A DNA stretch of 64,000 nucleotides, taken from NCBI RefSeq assembly GCF_002005105.1, contig NZ_MSCV01000009.1, positions 110,485-174,484 of the forward strand. The letters are read 5' to 3'. The stretch comes from Methylocaldum sp. 14B. Lineage in GTDB: Bacteria; Pseudomonadota; Gammaproteobacteria; Methylococcales; Methylococcaceae. The translations under genes were made by a program, and so were the position numbers. Positions within the stretch are counted from its first letter, which is position 1, and every line of letters begins with the position of its first letter. The notes beneath the pieces are model-generated. The model searched no databases, had not been told where the DNA came from, and worked only from the letters and a program-made list of their open reading frames with translations. Below are positions 27,652-36,336 of this stretch, piece after piece.

Positions 27652-29085
27652 ATGCACGAAAGCCTTAGCTTACGTTTTCGCCTGAACCTGATGATCGTGC
27701 TGACCATGCTGGCGATACTGGGCCTCGGCACTTTATTCGCCGTCCACAACGCCCGCCGATCGGTAGCAGAGGAAATCGATTCCACGGTCAATCTAGCCCT
27801 GCAACTGATCGAAGTCAGCTTGTCCGAAGGTCGAAACTCTACGGATGATTCGCTAGGCAATTGGTTCTCCCAGTTGAATAGACTGGACAAGACCCGGCAC
27901 CTTCGCATTCAAGTCCGCCAAACCCCGGATCGAGTGGATGGAAGCACATTTGGACAGCCTCAGGCTGGCCCGAAGGGCGAATCCCAAGGACGGGGCGAGC
28001 ACTCTCTCACCGACTCGGCGGCACGAGGGAATCCACGAACATCCGAAGTGCCCGGCTGGTTTGCCTGGGCCGTCAAGCCCGATTCCAGTTCCATCGTCGC
28101 CGAAAAACGGGTAGAAACCGACGGCAAGGATGTCATCAGCATTCTTATCGAAGCCAACCCGGAGGACGAAATTGCCGAAGCTTGGAACGAAGCTCTGGGC
28201 TTTTTGACGCTCATAGCGGTCCTGGCAGTGACGATCTATGCCCTGGTGCACATTACGGTAGGCAGGGCCTTCCGGTGCGTAGGCGTGATTCTCGACGGTC
28301 TGGAAGACATCGAGAGAGGCGATTACGGCAGGCGTCTGCCGAGCTTTTCCTTGCCTGAATTCGCGCGGATTTCTCGAGCGTTCAACCATATGGCCTCGAC
28401 TTTGGAAAAGGCCCGCGACGAAAACCGCGCGCTCACTCAGCAGTCCTTGGCCATACAGGAGGAAGAACGGCGCTATCTGGCTCAGGAACTGCACGACGAG
28501 CTCGGACAATCTTTGAGCGCGATCAAGGTCATGGCAGCCTCGCTGCGCAAGCGGGACAGCCGCCCTCAGGATAATGAAGCCATCGAGTGCATCATGGGCG
28601 TTTGCGACCGGCTGTTCGGCGTCGTGCGCGGAATGATGCGCCGTCTGCGCCCTCTCATGCTGGACGAACTGGGGCTCATCGCCTCGTTGGAAGATCTGAT
28701 CGAAAGCTGGCGGAGCCGCAATCCCGGCGTCAGTCTTCACTTCGATTGTGAAGACGATGTCGACGAACTCGCCGGTGCCGGGAAAATCCATCTGTTTCGT
28801 ATCGTGCAGGAATGTCTTACGAACGTCGTTAAACACGCCGAAGCCGACGGCGTTTGGATAGAACTTCGACTGAAGGAAATGGACACCCGTTCTCGAAGCT
28901 GGATCCAGCTCAAAATCAGCGACAACGGATGCGGATTCGATCCGAACCAACCTAGGCGCGGCTTCGGATTGATCGGCATTCGTGAACGCGTCGCCAGCCT
29001 GGGCGGGCAATTCAGCCTGAACACCCGCTCCGGCGAAGGCGTATCGCTCGAAGTCTGCGTACCTTGCGGAGAAGCCTCCCGATGA
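27652..29085 (+). CDS. Membrane sensor histidine kinase (NarX-like, HAMP)
   Basis: A 477-residue kinase. Membrane helices at about residues 14-36 and 182-205 bracket a periplasmic sensor domain of about 145 residues; a HAMP domain (residues 205-260) leads to a HisKA_3 domain with phospho-acceptor His281 (QELHDELGQS) and an ATPase domain (QECLTNVVKHAEA, DNGCGFD, GFGLIGIRER). Its stop overlaps the response regulator start as ATGA, so the two form a coupled pair. It is transcribed divergently from mxaF. LuxR-type regulators (MxaB) near mxaF control the operon in related methanotrophs, so this pair is a good candidate mxa regulator (inference). Confidence 0.93.
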   Translation: MHESLSLRFRLNLMIVLTMLAILGLGTLFAVHNARRSVAEEIDSTVNLALQLIEVSLSEGRNSTDDSLGNWFSQLNRLDKTRHLRIQVRQTPDRVDGSTFGQPQAGPKGESQGRGEHSLTDSAARGNPRTSEVPGWFAWAVKPDSSSIVAEKRVETDGKDVISILIEANPEDEIAEAWNEALGFLTLIAVLAVTIYALVHITVGRAFRCVGVILDGLEDIERGDYGRRLPSFSLPEFARISRAFNHMASTLEKARDENRALTQQSLAIQEEERRYLAQELHDELGQSLSAIKVMAASLRKRDSRPQDNEAIECIMGVCDRLFGVVRGMMRRLRPLMLDELGLIASLEDLIESWRSRNPGVSLHFDCEDDVDELAGAGKIHLFRIVQECLTNVVKHAEADGVWIELRLKEMDTRSRSWIQLKISDNGCGFDPNQPRRGFGLIGIRERVASLGGQFSLNTRSGEGVSLEVCVPCGEASR

Positions 29086-29729
29086 ATCCGAAAATCACCG
29101 TTATGCTGGTCGATGACCATGCCGTGGTCCGTGCGGGCTATCGCCTCCTGCTGTCTCAAAGCGAAAATATCGAGGTGATCTGCGAAGCCGAACGCGGCGA
29201 GGAAGCCTGCCAATACTATTCCGAGTCGCAACCCAATGTGATCGTCATGGACCTCAGCCTGCCGGGGATAGGCGGGCTTGCCTCGATCCGCCGCATTTCC
29301 GGTCGCGATCCCGGAGCCAAAATACTCGTGTTCAGCATCCATGACGAACTGGTTTATGTCCTTAGGGCCTTGGAGGCCGGCGCCAAGGGCTACATCACCA
29401 AGAGCAGCGCTCCGGAGACCTTGGTCGAGGCCGTTAAGAAAGTGGCCGGGGGCGAAACTTATGTGGAACCGGAAATCGCTCAGAAACTATTGGTTCAAAC
29501 CATCACCGGAAAAGACGCTTCCACCGATTTGAACTCGCTTTCCGCCCGCGAATTCGACGTGTTTTGTCTGTTGGCCAAAGGTTATACGACCCGAGAGGTC
29601 GCTGACGAACTCCGCCTCAGCTATAAAACCGTCGGCAATTACACCACTCTGATCAAGAACAAGCTCAATGTAAGCACCACCGCGGAAATGGCTCGCCTCG
29701 CCTATCAATACGGCCTCTTGAAGGCTTAA
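29082..29729 (+). CDS. NarL/LuxR-type response regulator (possible MxaB)
   Basis: A 215-residue regulator with acidic pair Asp11-Asp12 (LVDDH), phospho-acceptor Asp57 (IVMDLSLPG), Lys in YITKS and a LuxR helix-turn-helix (about residues 147-205, LSAREFDVFCLLAKGYTTRE, LRLSYKTVGNYTT). I chose ATG 29082, which overlaps the kinase stop, rather than 29064. Position next to mxaF and family type fit MxaB, but MxaB proteins are not distinguishable from other NarL-like regulators by eye, so no symbol is assigned. Confidence 0.93.
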   Translation: MNPKITVMLVDDHAVVRAGYRLLLSQSENIEVICEAERGEEACQYYSESQPNVIVMDLSLPGIGGLASIRRISGRDPGAKILVFSIHDELVYVLRALEAGAKGYITKSSAPETLVEAVKKVAGGETYVEPEIAQKLLVQTITGKDASTDLNSLSAREFDVFCLLAKGYTTREVADELRLSYKTVGNYTTLIKNKLNVSTTAEMARLAYQYGLLKA

Positions 29730-29796
29730 ACGTCGGGAATTTTTCCCATATTCCATCCGGTTAAACTCCCTTACCATTCCCTGTTCTGCTGAATGT

Positions 29797-32124
29797 GTGG
29801 GGGTTTTTATGTTTATAAGAAGAATATGTTACACGGGAACCTCTCTGCTGGTCCTCGTGAGTACGGAAATTGCCGTTGCCGCGGAAAACGAAGACGGCAG
29901 CGTAAATCTGGGTACGGTCGAAATTGTGGGTGAAACGCCGCTGATGGTCTCGGGCGTACCGGCGGAGAAAATTCCGTCGCCGGTGCAGACGGCCACGTCC
30001 AAGCAACTCGATGACTATCAGAGCTTTTCGCTCGCGGATTACATGCGTTGGAACTTCGCCAGCGTCAACGTCAACGATGCCCAAAACAACCCGTTCCAGC
30101 CCGATGTTCAATTCAGGGGGTTTACCGCATCGCCGCTGCTGGGATTACCCCAAGGGTTATCGGTCTATGTCAACGGCATTCGTTTCAACGAACCGTTCGG
30201 CGATACCGTCAACTGGGACTTGATCCCCGAAGGCGCCATCGAACGAATGACGCTGCACTCGGGCTCGAATCCGGTTTACGGCCTGAACAGCCTGGGTGGG
30301 GCTATTTCCATGCGCACCAAGACCGGTTTCAGTGCACCGGGCCACACGCTCGAGGTGGCAGGCGGCTCCTGGGGACGGCACTGGCAGGAAATTACCAGCG
30401 GATGGAACAACGGCACGGTCGGCTATTTCGTCGATCTCAAGAGCTTCTATGAAGACGGCTGGCGCGATAACTCGCCCACCGACGTCAAGCAGGGATTCGG
30501 AACGTTTAGCTGGCAAAACGAACGGTCCAAGTTGAACCTCACCCTGGCTTCCAACAATAACCGATTGATCGGCAACGGTGCTTTGCCGCTTCAACTGGCC
30601 AAGCAAGATCCGGAAGCGATTTTCACCCATCCGGACCGTACCATCACCCGATTGTTCCTGGCGTCCTTGGACGGCAGCACCTGGCTTACCGATCACTTCG
30701 AGCTGTCGGGTAACGCTTATTTCCGGCAAAACCGGATCAAGACGTTCAATGGCGACGATTCCGATTTCGAGGAATGCGAGGACGAGGCCAACGAAGGTTT
30801 CCTTTGCGAGGAGGAAGGCGATGAAGAAGAGATCGTCGAAGATGTCAACGGCGGTAACGTCTTGGCCAGCGACGCGGTCGAGGGGGCGACCAACAACACC
30901 AGCCAAACCAACCAGCGCAGTTACGGCGGCAGCTTGCAGGGCGCTTTCGAGCACGATCTCTTCGCCATGCACAATCGAATCGTCGCCGGCGGAAGTTATG
31001 ACGAAGGACGCATTCATTTCAGCTCGGATACGGAGCTCGCTTCTCTCACCGACGACCGAGGCACCATAGGCAGCGGAGTCCTGGTGGGCGAATCGCGGGT
31101 GAGAGTCCACGCCCATGTTCGTCACCACGGAATTTATTTCAGCGACACCTTGTCGGTCACCGACAAACTGGCGGTGACGGCAGCGGGCCGTTACAACCTG
31201 TCTTTCGTCCGGCTCGACGATCAGTACGGCGAGGACTTGAACGGCTTTCACAAGTTCGAACGGTTCAACCCCTCGGCCGGACTGACCTATGCCTTCCTAC
31301 CGGAATTCACCGCTTACGGCAGCTATAGCGAATCGAACCGGGCACCGACTCCGGTTGAGCTGACCTGCGCCAATCCGGAAGCCCCTTGCAAGCTACCGAA
31401 CGCGTTTCTTGCCGACCCGCCGCTGGATCAGGTGGTGGCCAAAACTTGGGAAGCCGGTTTCCGGGGCGAATTCGCTCGACTGTGGGGCGGAAATATCAAC
31501 TGGAACGCTGGCCTGTTCCAAACTGAAAACCACGACGACATTCTTTTCATCAGCAGCGGCAATCTCACCAATCAGGGTTACTTCGACAACGTCGGGACCA
31601 CCCGGCGCCGGGGTATCGAACTTGGGCTTTCCGGGGCATTCGAGCGGGTGCGGTTCGGAATCAATTACACACTGCTCGATGCCACCTTCCGTACGCCATT
31701 TCTTGCTAGCAGCCCGAATAACCCGTCCGCTGATGATAACGGCCAGATCCAGGTGGAAAAAGGCGACCGCGTCCCCGGCCTTCCGAAGCACATGCTGAAA
31801 GTCTCGACGGACGTGGAGGTCGTTAAAGGACTGACCGTGGGCGTAAACATGATTTACAACAGCGGTCAGTACTTCCGTGGCGACGAAGCCAATCTAAACA
31901 AGCCGCTTGAGGAATATGCCGTGTTCAACCTACATGGCGAATACCGTTTCAACAAGCACGTGGCATTATTCAGCCGTATCGACAACCTGTTCGACAAACG
32001 GTACTACACTTTCGGACTATATGGCGAAGCTGACGAAGTGCTTGGTGATAGCTTTACCGATCCACGTTTCGTGGGCATCGGCTCTCCGAGGGCTGGTTGG
32101 GTCGGGCTTAAGCTGTCCCTATGA
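29797..32124 (+). CDS. TonB-dependent outer-membrane receptor
   Basis: A 775-residue receptor with a signal peptide (FIRRICYTGTSLLVLVS... to VAA), a plug domain (residues about 50-160, with VQFRGFTASPLLG, GLSVYVNGIRFNEPFG and NPVYGLNSLGGAISM) and a beta-barrel ending in the aromatic-rich GWVGLKLSL. Residues about 318-350 form a highly acidic insert (DDSDFEECEDEANEG, then CEEEGDEEEIVED) with Cys327 and Cys337, likely an extracellular loop closed by a disulfide. It starts 67 bases after the response regulator, perhaps in the same transcript. Substrate unknown; divalent or trivalent metal is one guess from the insert and the mxa context. Confidence 0.92.
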   Translation: MGVFMFIRRICYTGTSLLVLVSTEIAVAAENEDGSVNLGTVEIVGETPLMVSGVPAEKIPSPVQTATSKQLDDYQSFSLADYMRWNFASVNVNDAQNNPFQPDVQFRGFTASPLLGLPQGLSVYVNGIRFNEPFGDTVNWDLIPEGAIERMTLHSGSNPVYGLNSLGGAISMRTKTGFSAPGHTLEVAGGSWGRHWQEITSGWNNGTVGYFVDLKSFYEDGWRDNSPTDVKQGFGTFSWQNERSKLNLTLASNNNRLIGNGALPLQLAKQDPEAIFTHPDRTITRLFLASLDGSTWLTDHFELSGNAYFRQNRIKTFNGDDSDFEECEDEANEGFLCEEEGDEEEIVEDVNGGNVLASDAVEGATNNTSQTNQRSYGGSLQGAFEHDLFAMHNRIVAGGSYDEGRIHFSSDTELASLTDDRGTIGSGVLVGESRVRVHAHVRHHGIYFSDTLSVTDKLAVTAAGRYNLSFVRLDDQYGEDLNGFHKFERFNPSAGLTYAFLPEFTAYGSYSESNRAPTPVELTCANPEAPCKLPNAFLADPPLDQVVAKTWEAGFRGEFARLWGGNINWNAGLFQTENHDDILFISSGNLTNQGYFDNVGTTRRRGIELGLSGAFERVRFGINYTLLDATFRTPFLASSPNNPSADDNGQIQVEKGDRVPGLPKHMLKVSTDVEVVKGLTVGVNMIYNSGQYFRGDEANLNKPLEEYAVFNLHGEYRFNKHVALFSRIDNLFDKRYYTFGLYGEADEVLGDSFTDPRFVGIGSPRAGWVGLKLSL

Positions 32125-32193
32125 GTTCGGCGTTTACCATCCGCTGTTTTACATATTGTTTTCCGGACGGTAATAACCGGGCCCTATTTAATT

Positions 32194-32237
32194 CATAAGA
32201 ATGTCTTATGACAAAGGCGAGTATAAGTCTGTATACT
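32194..32237 (+). promoter_or_regulatory. Sigma-70-like promoter overlapped by a palindrome
   Basis: -35 ATGACA (32208-32213), 18-base spacer, -10 TATACT (32232-32237). The perfect inverted repeat CATAAGA-ATG-TCTTATG (32194-32210) overlaps the -35 box and looks like an operator. Predicted transcription start is about 32244. Confidence 0.4.
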
Positions 32238-32243
32238 TTATAC

Positions 32244-32341
32244 CAACCTCAATAGAACTTGGTGTGATTTAGTTCGAAACTTCGATTGAGTCCGGCCGAA
32301 AGTTCTCCTCCTCTTGGCGACCCTAGTGGTCGCTTTTTTTT
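32244..32341 (+). ncRNA. Candidate small RNA with anti-Shine-Dalgarno motif
   Basis: About 98 bases from the promoter above to a strong Rho-independent terminator: GCGACC (32317-32322), loop CTAGT, GGTCGC, then eight T's (32334-32341). A long-range pair CTCAAT/ATTGAG and a shorter ACCAA/TTGGT frame the 5' part. Just before the terminator a C/U-rich stretch TTCTCCTCCTCTTGG (about 32303-32317) would be single stranded and could pair with ribosome binding sites. No reading frame is supported. The terminator may simply serve the TonB receptor gene, which ends 193 bases upstream. Confidence 0.42.
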
Positions 32342-32355
32342 GCCCGACGGCAGGC

Positions 32356-32530
32356 AAAAAAAAGCCCGCAGTACGCGGGCAATATCATTATTATTGTTGT
32401 TGTAGCGTAACGCGTCGGCCACTAGCGGCGACGCATCTTGTTAGTGCTTTTATAGTAGTTATATCGCCCCCTAAGGGGTCTTTCCTCCTCTTTGACGACT
32501 CTATGTTTTCGCGCTTCCTCCGTAAAGCTG
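32356..32530 (-). ncRNA. Candidate small RNA, minus strand
   Basis: About 175 bases. Promoter-like -35 TGGACA (32564-32559) and -10 TAGACT (32542-32537), 16-base spacer. It contains GGAGG-rich segments, a CCCCTTAGGGG hairpin, a strong hairpin GCGTCG...CGACGC, an A-rich linker with ACAACAACAATAATAATG, and a Rho-independent terminator GCCCGC-GTACT-GCGGGC followed by eight T's (to 32356). This layout is typical of an Hfq-type small RNA. An overlapping 120-codon frame has no ribosome binding site. No known family recognised. Confidence 0.4.
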
Positions 32531-32844
32531 CGGCACAGTCTAAAGAAAAAATTTTGTGTGTCCACACTTTTTTACCCGTCCCTTGATCTATGAACACCCT
32601 CACAATTTTTTCTTTAAAAATCTGAAACCTATTTGTATTCGAATAGAAGTATTTTCTAATACCCAAGCAAATTACTAAGGATTTAAGTATCGCTGAGTAT
32701 CCGCAATGTTTCCAAAAATGATCAGGTCGATACAGTTCGCGTCCAACACACAAATCTCATTTTGAGACATGCGAGATGAGGTGCTATCGGATGGCGCCCC
32801 TCGGTAACCGGGGATGGGATATGGATACGACCGCAAAAAACGGC

Positions 32845-33432
32845 TCAAGGAGTTCCCCCAGCGGCCCCACGCGCGAGATCCATCCCTTCCATCCAGGTCC
32901 GGACCGCCGCTATGGCGTCGTCGGCCAGATCCGCCAAGGACACTACCGCGCCTGCGGCATCGGCGCTAGGCGAGATCTTGTCGAGTTCGAAGGTCCGTTC
33001 GGCCAGAAGCTTCTTACTGCTGCGATCGTAAGCCGACGCGCGAAAGCGAATCAGCGCCTTGGCGTGGTCGGGGCGGTCGAAAATCTGCTCGAACTCCTGA
33101 AGTTCGATTCGAACCCGTAGTGGTCCGCCATCGCCCGAAAGTTCAAAGCGCAGTTCCAGAAGTTCAGGCGGAGGCGCGATCCAGCGGTCCAAAGTGTAAA
33201 CTCCAACCCGTGTGGCATCCGAATACACGAGACGATAACGAATTCGGTCGTCTTTCAACCACTCCGGAGCGGTCACGTCCACTTTGGACCAAGGTGCCGG
33301 CAGACGGTCCGAACCGTGCGGCAGCGGTCCCAGATCATGAAGCCTAGGCGGAGGTGATTTTTCAGGCGTGAAGGTACAACCCGAGGCGATCAAGATCACA
33401 AGAAACAGCTTTGCGAAAAGAAATCTCTTCAT
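32845..33432 (-). CDS. ABC-type transport auxiliary lipoprotein (Mla/Pqi type)
   Basis: A 195-residue lipoprotein: signal sequence ending in the lipobox IASGC (Cys about residue 19) and a C-terminal domain like the ABC-type transport auxiliary lipoproteins of MCE systems (PqiC/LetA-associated). It overlaps the MCE gene stop by four bases and is last in the operon. It probably sits at the outer membrane and takes part in lipid transfer between the membranes. The precise lipid cargo is unknown. Confidence 0.85.
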   Translation of the reverse strand: MKRFLFAKLFLVILIASGCTFTPEKSPPPRLHDLGPLPHGSDRLPAPWSKVDVTAPEWLKDDRIRYRLVYSDATRVGVYTLDRWIAPPPELLELRFELSGDGGPLRVRIELQEFEQIFDRPDHAKALIRFRASAYDRSSKKLLAERTFELDKISPSADAAGAVVSLADLADDAIAAVRTWMEGMDLARGAAGGTP

Positions 33433-34343
33433 TTCGGCTCCTGAAAGCCCGGCTCTCCCGGTCCAGGCACTTGCTTGGGCGGCCCGAGCAACAGGATCCG
33501 CGGGTCATCTCTCAGCATATCGGACAGATGTCGAACGTTGACGGCGATCGAACGGGTCTCGTCGAGCAATGCGTTTACCTTAGGCAGAGTGGATTGCACC
33601 ACCACATCTCCCGCCGAGCTACCGGCGGTGATCAAGTCTTCCGTGTTCCTGGCGAGCCCTCGGATTTCCTTGACAGCGATTCCCAGGTCATCAGTCAGGC
33701 GCGTGATTCCCGCCATCATCCGCTGCGCCTCTCCGGTCAAAGCGGGCATTTCCGCCAGCATCTCGTCCATGCTTTCCTCTAATGTAGCCAATTGTTCGGC
33801 TGCGATCGCAACCGATTCCAGAATACGCTGAATCCGTTCGCGATTGCTTTCGTTCAGCACGCTGTTGAGCCGGTTCGCCAACACGCCGAGCTGGGAGAGG
33901 ATGTCTTGCCCCGATTCGGTCAGCTTATCGAACAGCGAAGGCCGTAGCGGAATACGCGCGGGATTGTCGGGATCCGTAGGTAAAGGCTCCGGTTGTTCGC
34001 CGGTGTCGAACAGTTCCACCTGCGCCAGGCCGGTCAGCGCCTGAACGCGCAGCATGGCGTAGGTGCCATGGGTAATCGGCAGATCCTCATTCAACTCGAC
34101 CCGGACGAGAATGTTCCGGCGGTCTTCAGGATCGAAACTGATGGATGACACTTTGCCGGCATTCACGCCGCGAAAAAGGACGGTCGACTCGGGATTGAGC
34201 CCCGAAACCGCTCCCTGGGTGACGACATAATAGCTCTTGTATTCTTCGCCGTAGTTCCCCAACCATAAGGCGGCGATGATCGACGCCGCACCCAAAATGA
34301 TTACGAACAATCCGGTCAGGAATGCATAGGTTTCTCTACCCAT
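33429..34343 (-). CDS. MlaD-type MCE domain protein
   Basis: A protein of about 304 residues: one N-terminal membrane helix (FLTGLFVIILGAASIIAALW) followed by an MCE domain (YYVVTQGAVSGLNPESTVLFRG, split by its GLN turn) and a long helical C-terminus rich in heptad-like repeats, as in MlaD/PqiB-type lipid-binding rings. ATG 34343 starts immediately before the helix, two bases after the ATPase stop; an upstream in-frame start at 34442 lies inside that gene. Substrate-binding part of the lipid transporter. Confidence 0.9.
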   Translation of the reverse strand: MGRETYAFLTGLFVIILGAASIIAALWLGNYGEEYKSYYVVTQGAVSGLNPESTVLFRGVNAGKVSSISFDPEDRRNILVRVELNEDLPITHGTYAMLRVQALTGLAQVELFDTGEQPEPLPTDPDNPARIPLRPSLFDKLTESGQDILSQLGVLANRLNSVLNESNRERIQRILESVAIAAEQLATLEESMDEMLAEMPALTGEAQRMMAGITRLTDDLGIAVKEIRGLARNTEDLITAGSSAGDVVVQSTLPKVNALLDETRSIAVNVRHLSDMLRDDPRILLLGPPKQVPGPGEPGFQEPK

Positions 34344-34344
34344 A

Positions 34345-35112
34345 TCAACCGATCCGCTCGAAAACGCGGTGACCGCGCTTTCCATGAAAATAATGCCGGG
34401 CAAAAGGATGTTCGGAAGCCAACGCATCCTCAACCGGACCACACACGACTAGCTGCTGATCGGCCAGTACGCCGACCTTCGTGCATAAATCTTTTACCGT
34501 GTCCAAATCGTGCGTCACCATGACCACCGTAAAGCCGAGTTCCCGATGCAGCCCGCTCAGTAGATCGACAAACTCTTCGCTCAGCACGGGATCGAGCCCC
34601 GAGGTCGGCTCATCGAGAAACAGCAATTCAGGCTCCATCACCAGCGCCCGCGCCAAGGCGACCCGCTTGATCATGCCGCCGGACAGTTCGGATGGCATCA
34701 ACAAACCGGCGTTTTCGGTCAACCCCACCATAGTAAGCTTCATACGTACCAAATGGCCGATGAGTTCTTCATCGAAAAGACCGAATTCACGCAATGGGAA
34801 TGCGATGTTATCGAAAACGCTCAGGGCACTGAATAAAGCTCCTCCCTGAAAAAGCACGCCGCAACGGTTGCGGAGCCGCTGGTGACGATCGGCCGCGGCG
34901 TCCTGCAGACACTCGCCGAAGAGGTAGACTTTGCCACGGGTCGGCTCCTGGAGTCCGATCATTTCCCGCATCAGCACCGTCTTGCCGCTCCCAGAGCCGC
35001 CGACCAATCCGAAGATTTCCCCCTTGCCCAGCGTCAGGCTGATGTCCCGATGCACCACGTTTTTTCCGAAACAGGTCCAAATCCGTTCCATTCGGATGAC
35101 GGGATCGCTCAT
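34345..35112 (-). CDS. MlaF-type ABC transporter ATP-binding protein
   Basis: A 255-residue ATPase: Walker A GGSGSGKT near residue 38, signature LSGGMIKRVALARAL, Walker B LLFLDEPTSGLDP and switch His in VTHDLDTV. The SGGM signature and neighbours identify the Mla/MCE branch. It lies two bases after the permease stop and two before the MCE gene, in an operon permease-ATPase-MCE-lipoprotein. Confidence 0.93.
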   Translation of the reverse strand: MSDPVIRMERIWTCFGKNVVHRDISLTLGKGEIFGLVGGSGSGKTVLMREMIGLQEPTRGKVYLFGECLQDAAADRHQRLRNRCGVLFQGGALFSALSVFDNIAFPLREFGLFDEELIGHLVRMKLTMVGLTENAGLLMPSELSGGMIKRVALARALVMEPELLFLDEPTSGLDPVLSEEFVDLLSGLHRELGFTVVMVTHDLDTVKDLCTKVGVLADQQLVVCGPVEDALASEHPFARHYFHGKRGHRVFERIG

Positions 35113-35114
35113 GA

Positions 35115-36251
35115 TTACAGCCCTACCCCGCGGAACAGGATTGCGAAAACAGCGTCTATCAAGATTACTAGAGTAATTGATGCGACCACCGAGCGGGTGG
35201 TTTCATTGCCCAAACTCTCGGTGTTCGGCTCTATGCGTAAGCCGAAATGACAAGCCAAGAGTGCGATGAACAGCCCGAACACCGCTCCCTTGCCGAACCC
35301 GATCGTGAAATTGGCCGCCGGTACCGCATCAGGTAATTTCATGAAGAATTGATAATAACCAACTCCCAGTTCGAAATGCGCGGCGATCGCTCCGCCGATC
35401 AATGCGATCGCATCGGTCCAAACGACCAGGAGCGGCAAGGCAACCATCAGGGCGACGACTTTTGGAAAAATAAGGCGTAGCGAACGGGAAATACCTAGCG
35501 CTTCGAGCGCATCCAATTCCTGAGTGACTCGCATCACACCGATACGCGCGGTCATGGCCGATCCCGAGCGTCCCGCCACGAGAATGGCCGCAAGCAGTGG
35601 ACCGAGTTCTCGGATAATGCTCAGCCCGAGTATGTTGACGATGTAGATTTGAGCGCCGAAGGTTTGTAATTGCAGGGACGAGAGGTAGCTAACCACGATT
35701 CCGATGAGAAACCCGACCAAAGCGGTAATGCCCAACGCACGTCCCCCGGTCTCATGAATCGCCGCCGAGATTTCCCGCCACGGCACGTCCCGAGGATGGC
35801 GCAGCACATGCCCCACATCCAAGATCAATTGTCCGAGTATCGAGACAAGCGCCCTTAAATGTTCGGTTCCAACGGAAAAGAAGCTTCGAACGCGCTCGCC
35901 GACCGGTTTCGCATGCCGGACTATCGGCCCGAAGGAGGTTGCAGACCAGTTCTGCAACCGGATGAACGTAGACTCCTGCTCGGGGCGCAAATAGACCTTG
36001 CCTGGCAACTGCCCACCCCAGGCTCGCCAAAGCAAAAATGCCCCCGCACTGTCCAAGGCGGCAACTTCGCGGATGTCCCACTCGCTTGCTTCATCGCGGG
36101 CATAGACCTGAAGCTGTTCGCGAAGACGCGCCCCCTCCGCCGACAGGCCGCGCAAATTCCAGCCCCCCTTCAGCACGAGAATATAACGGCCGGATACTGT
36201 CCTTTTTTCGATAGACGGCGTGAATGACTCACCGGGCGACTGCTTTACCAT
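35115..36251 (-). CDS. MlaE-type permease with N-terminal STAS domain
   Basis: A 378-residue protein. Residues about 20-100 form a STAS-like domain (WNLRGLSAEGARL, WDIREVAALDSAGAFLLWRAW), fused to an MlaE/YrbE permease of five or six helices with the family segments IVNILGLSIIRELGPLLAAILVAGRSGSAM (shown in part) and VTQELDALEALGIS. In E. coli the STAS function is a separate protein (MlaB); the fusion is common in other MCE systems. First gene of the lipid transport operon. Confidence 0.92.
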   Translation of the reverse strand: MVKQSPGESFTPSIEKRTVSGRYILVLKGGWNLRGLSAEGARLREQLQVYARDEASEWDIREVAALDSAGAFLLWRAWGGQLPGKVYLRPEQESTFIRLQNWSATSFGPIVRHAKPVGERVRSFFSVGTEHLRALVSILGQLILDVGHVLRHPRDVPWREISAAIHETGGRALGITALVGFLIGIVVSYLSSLQLQTFGAQIYIVNILGLSIIRELGPLLAAILVAGRSGSAMTARIGVMRVTQELDALEALGISRSLRLIFPKVVALMVALPLLVVWTDAIALIGGAIAAHFELGVGYYQFFMKLPDAVPAANFTIGFGKGAVFGLFIALLACHFGLRIEPNTESLGNETTRSVVASITLVILIDAVFAILFRGVGL

Positions 36252-36336
36252 GCCGGGTATTCAATCGCCTTTAGTGCCTACGCACAAGGCCGCAGCCTAA
36301 TCGACATCGCTGCGGGTTTGGTCTCGGAGACGCTCG

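Noticed and set aside
32391..32753. A 120-codon minus-strand frame
   Set aside because: Low-complexity composition, no ribosome binding site and overlap with the structured candidate RNA.
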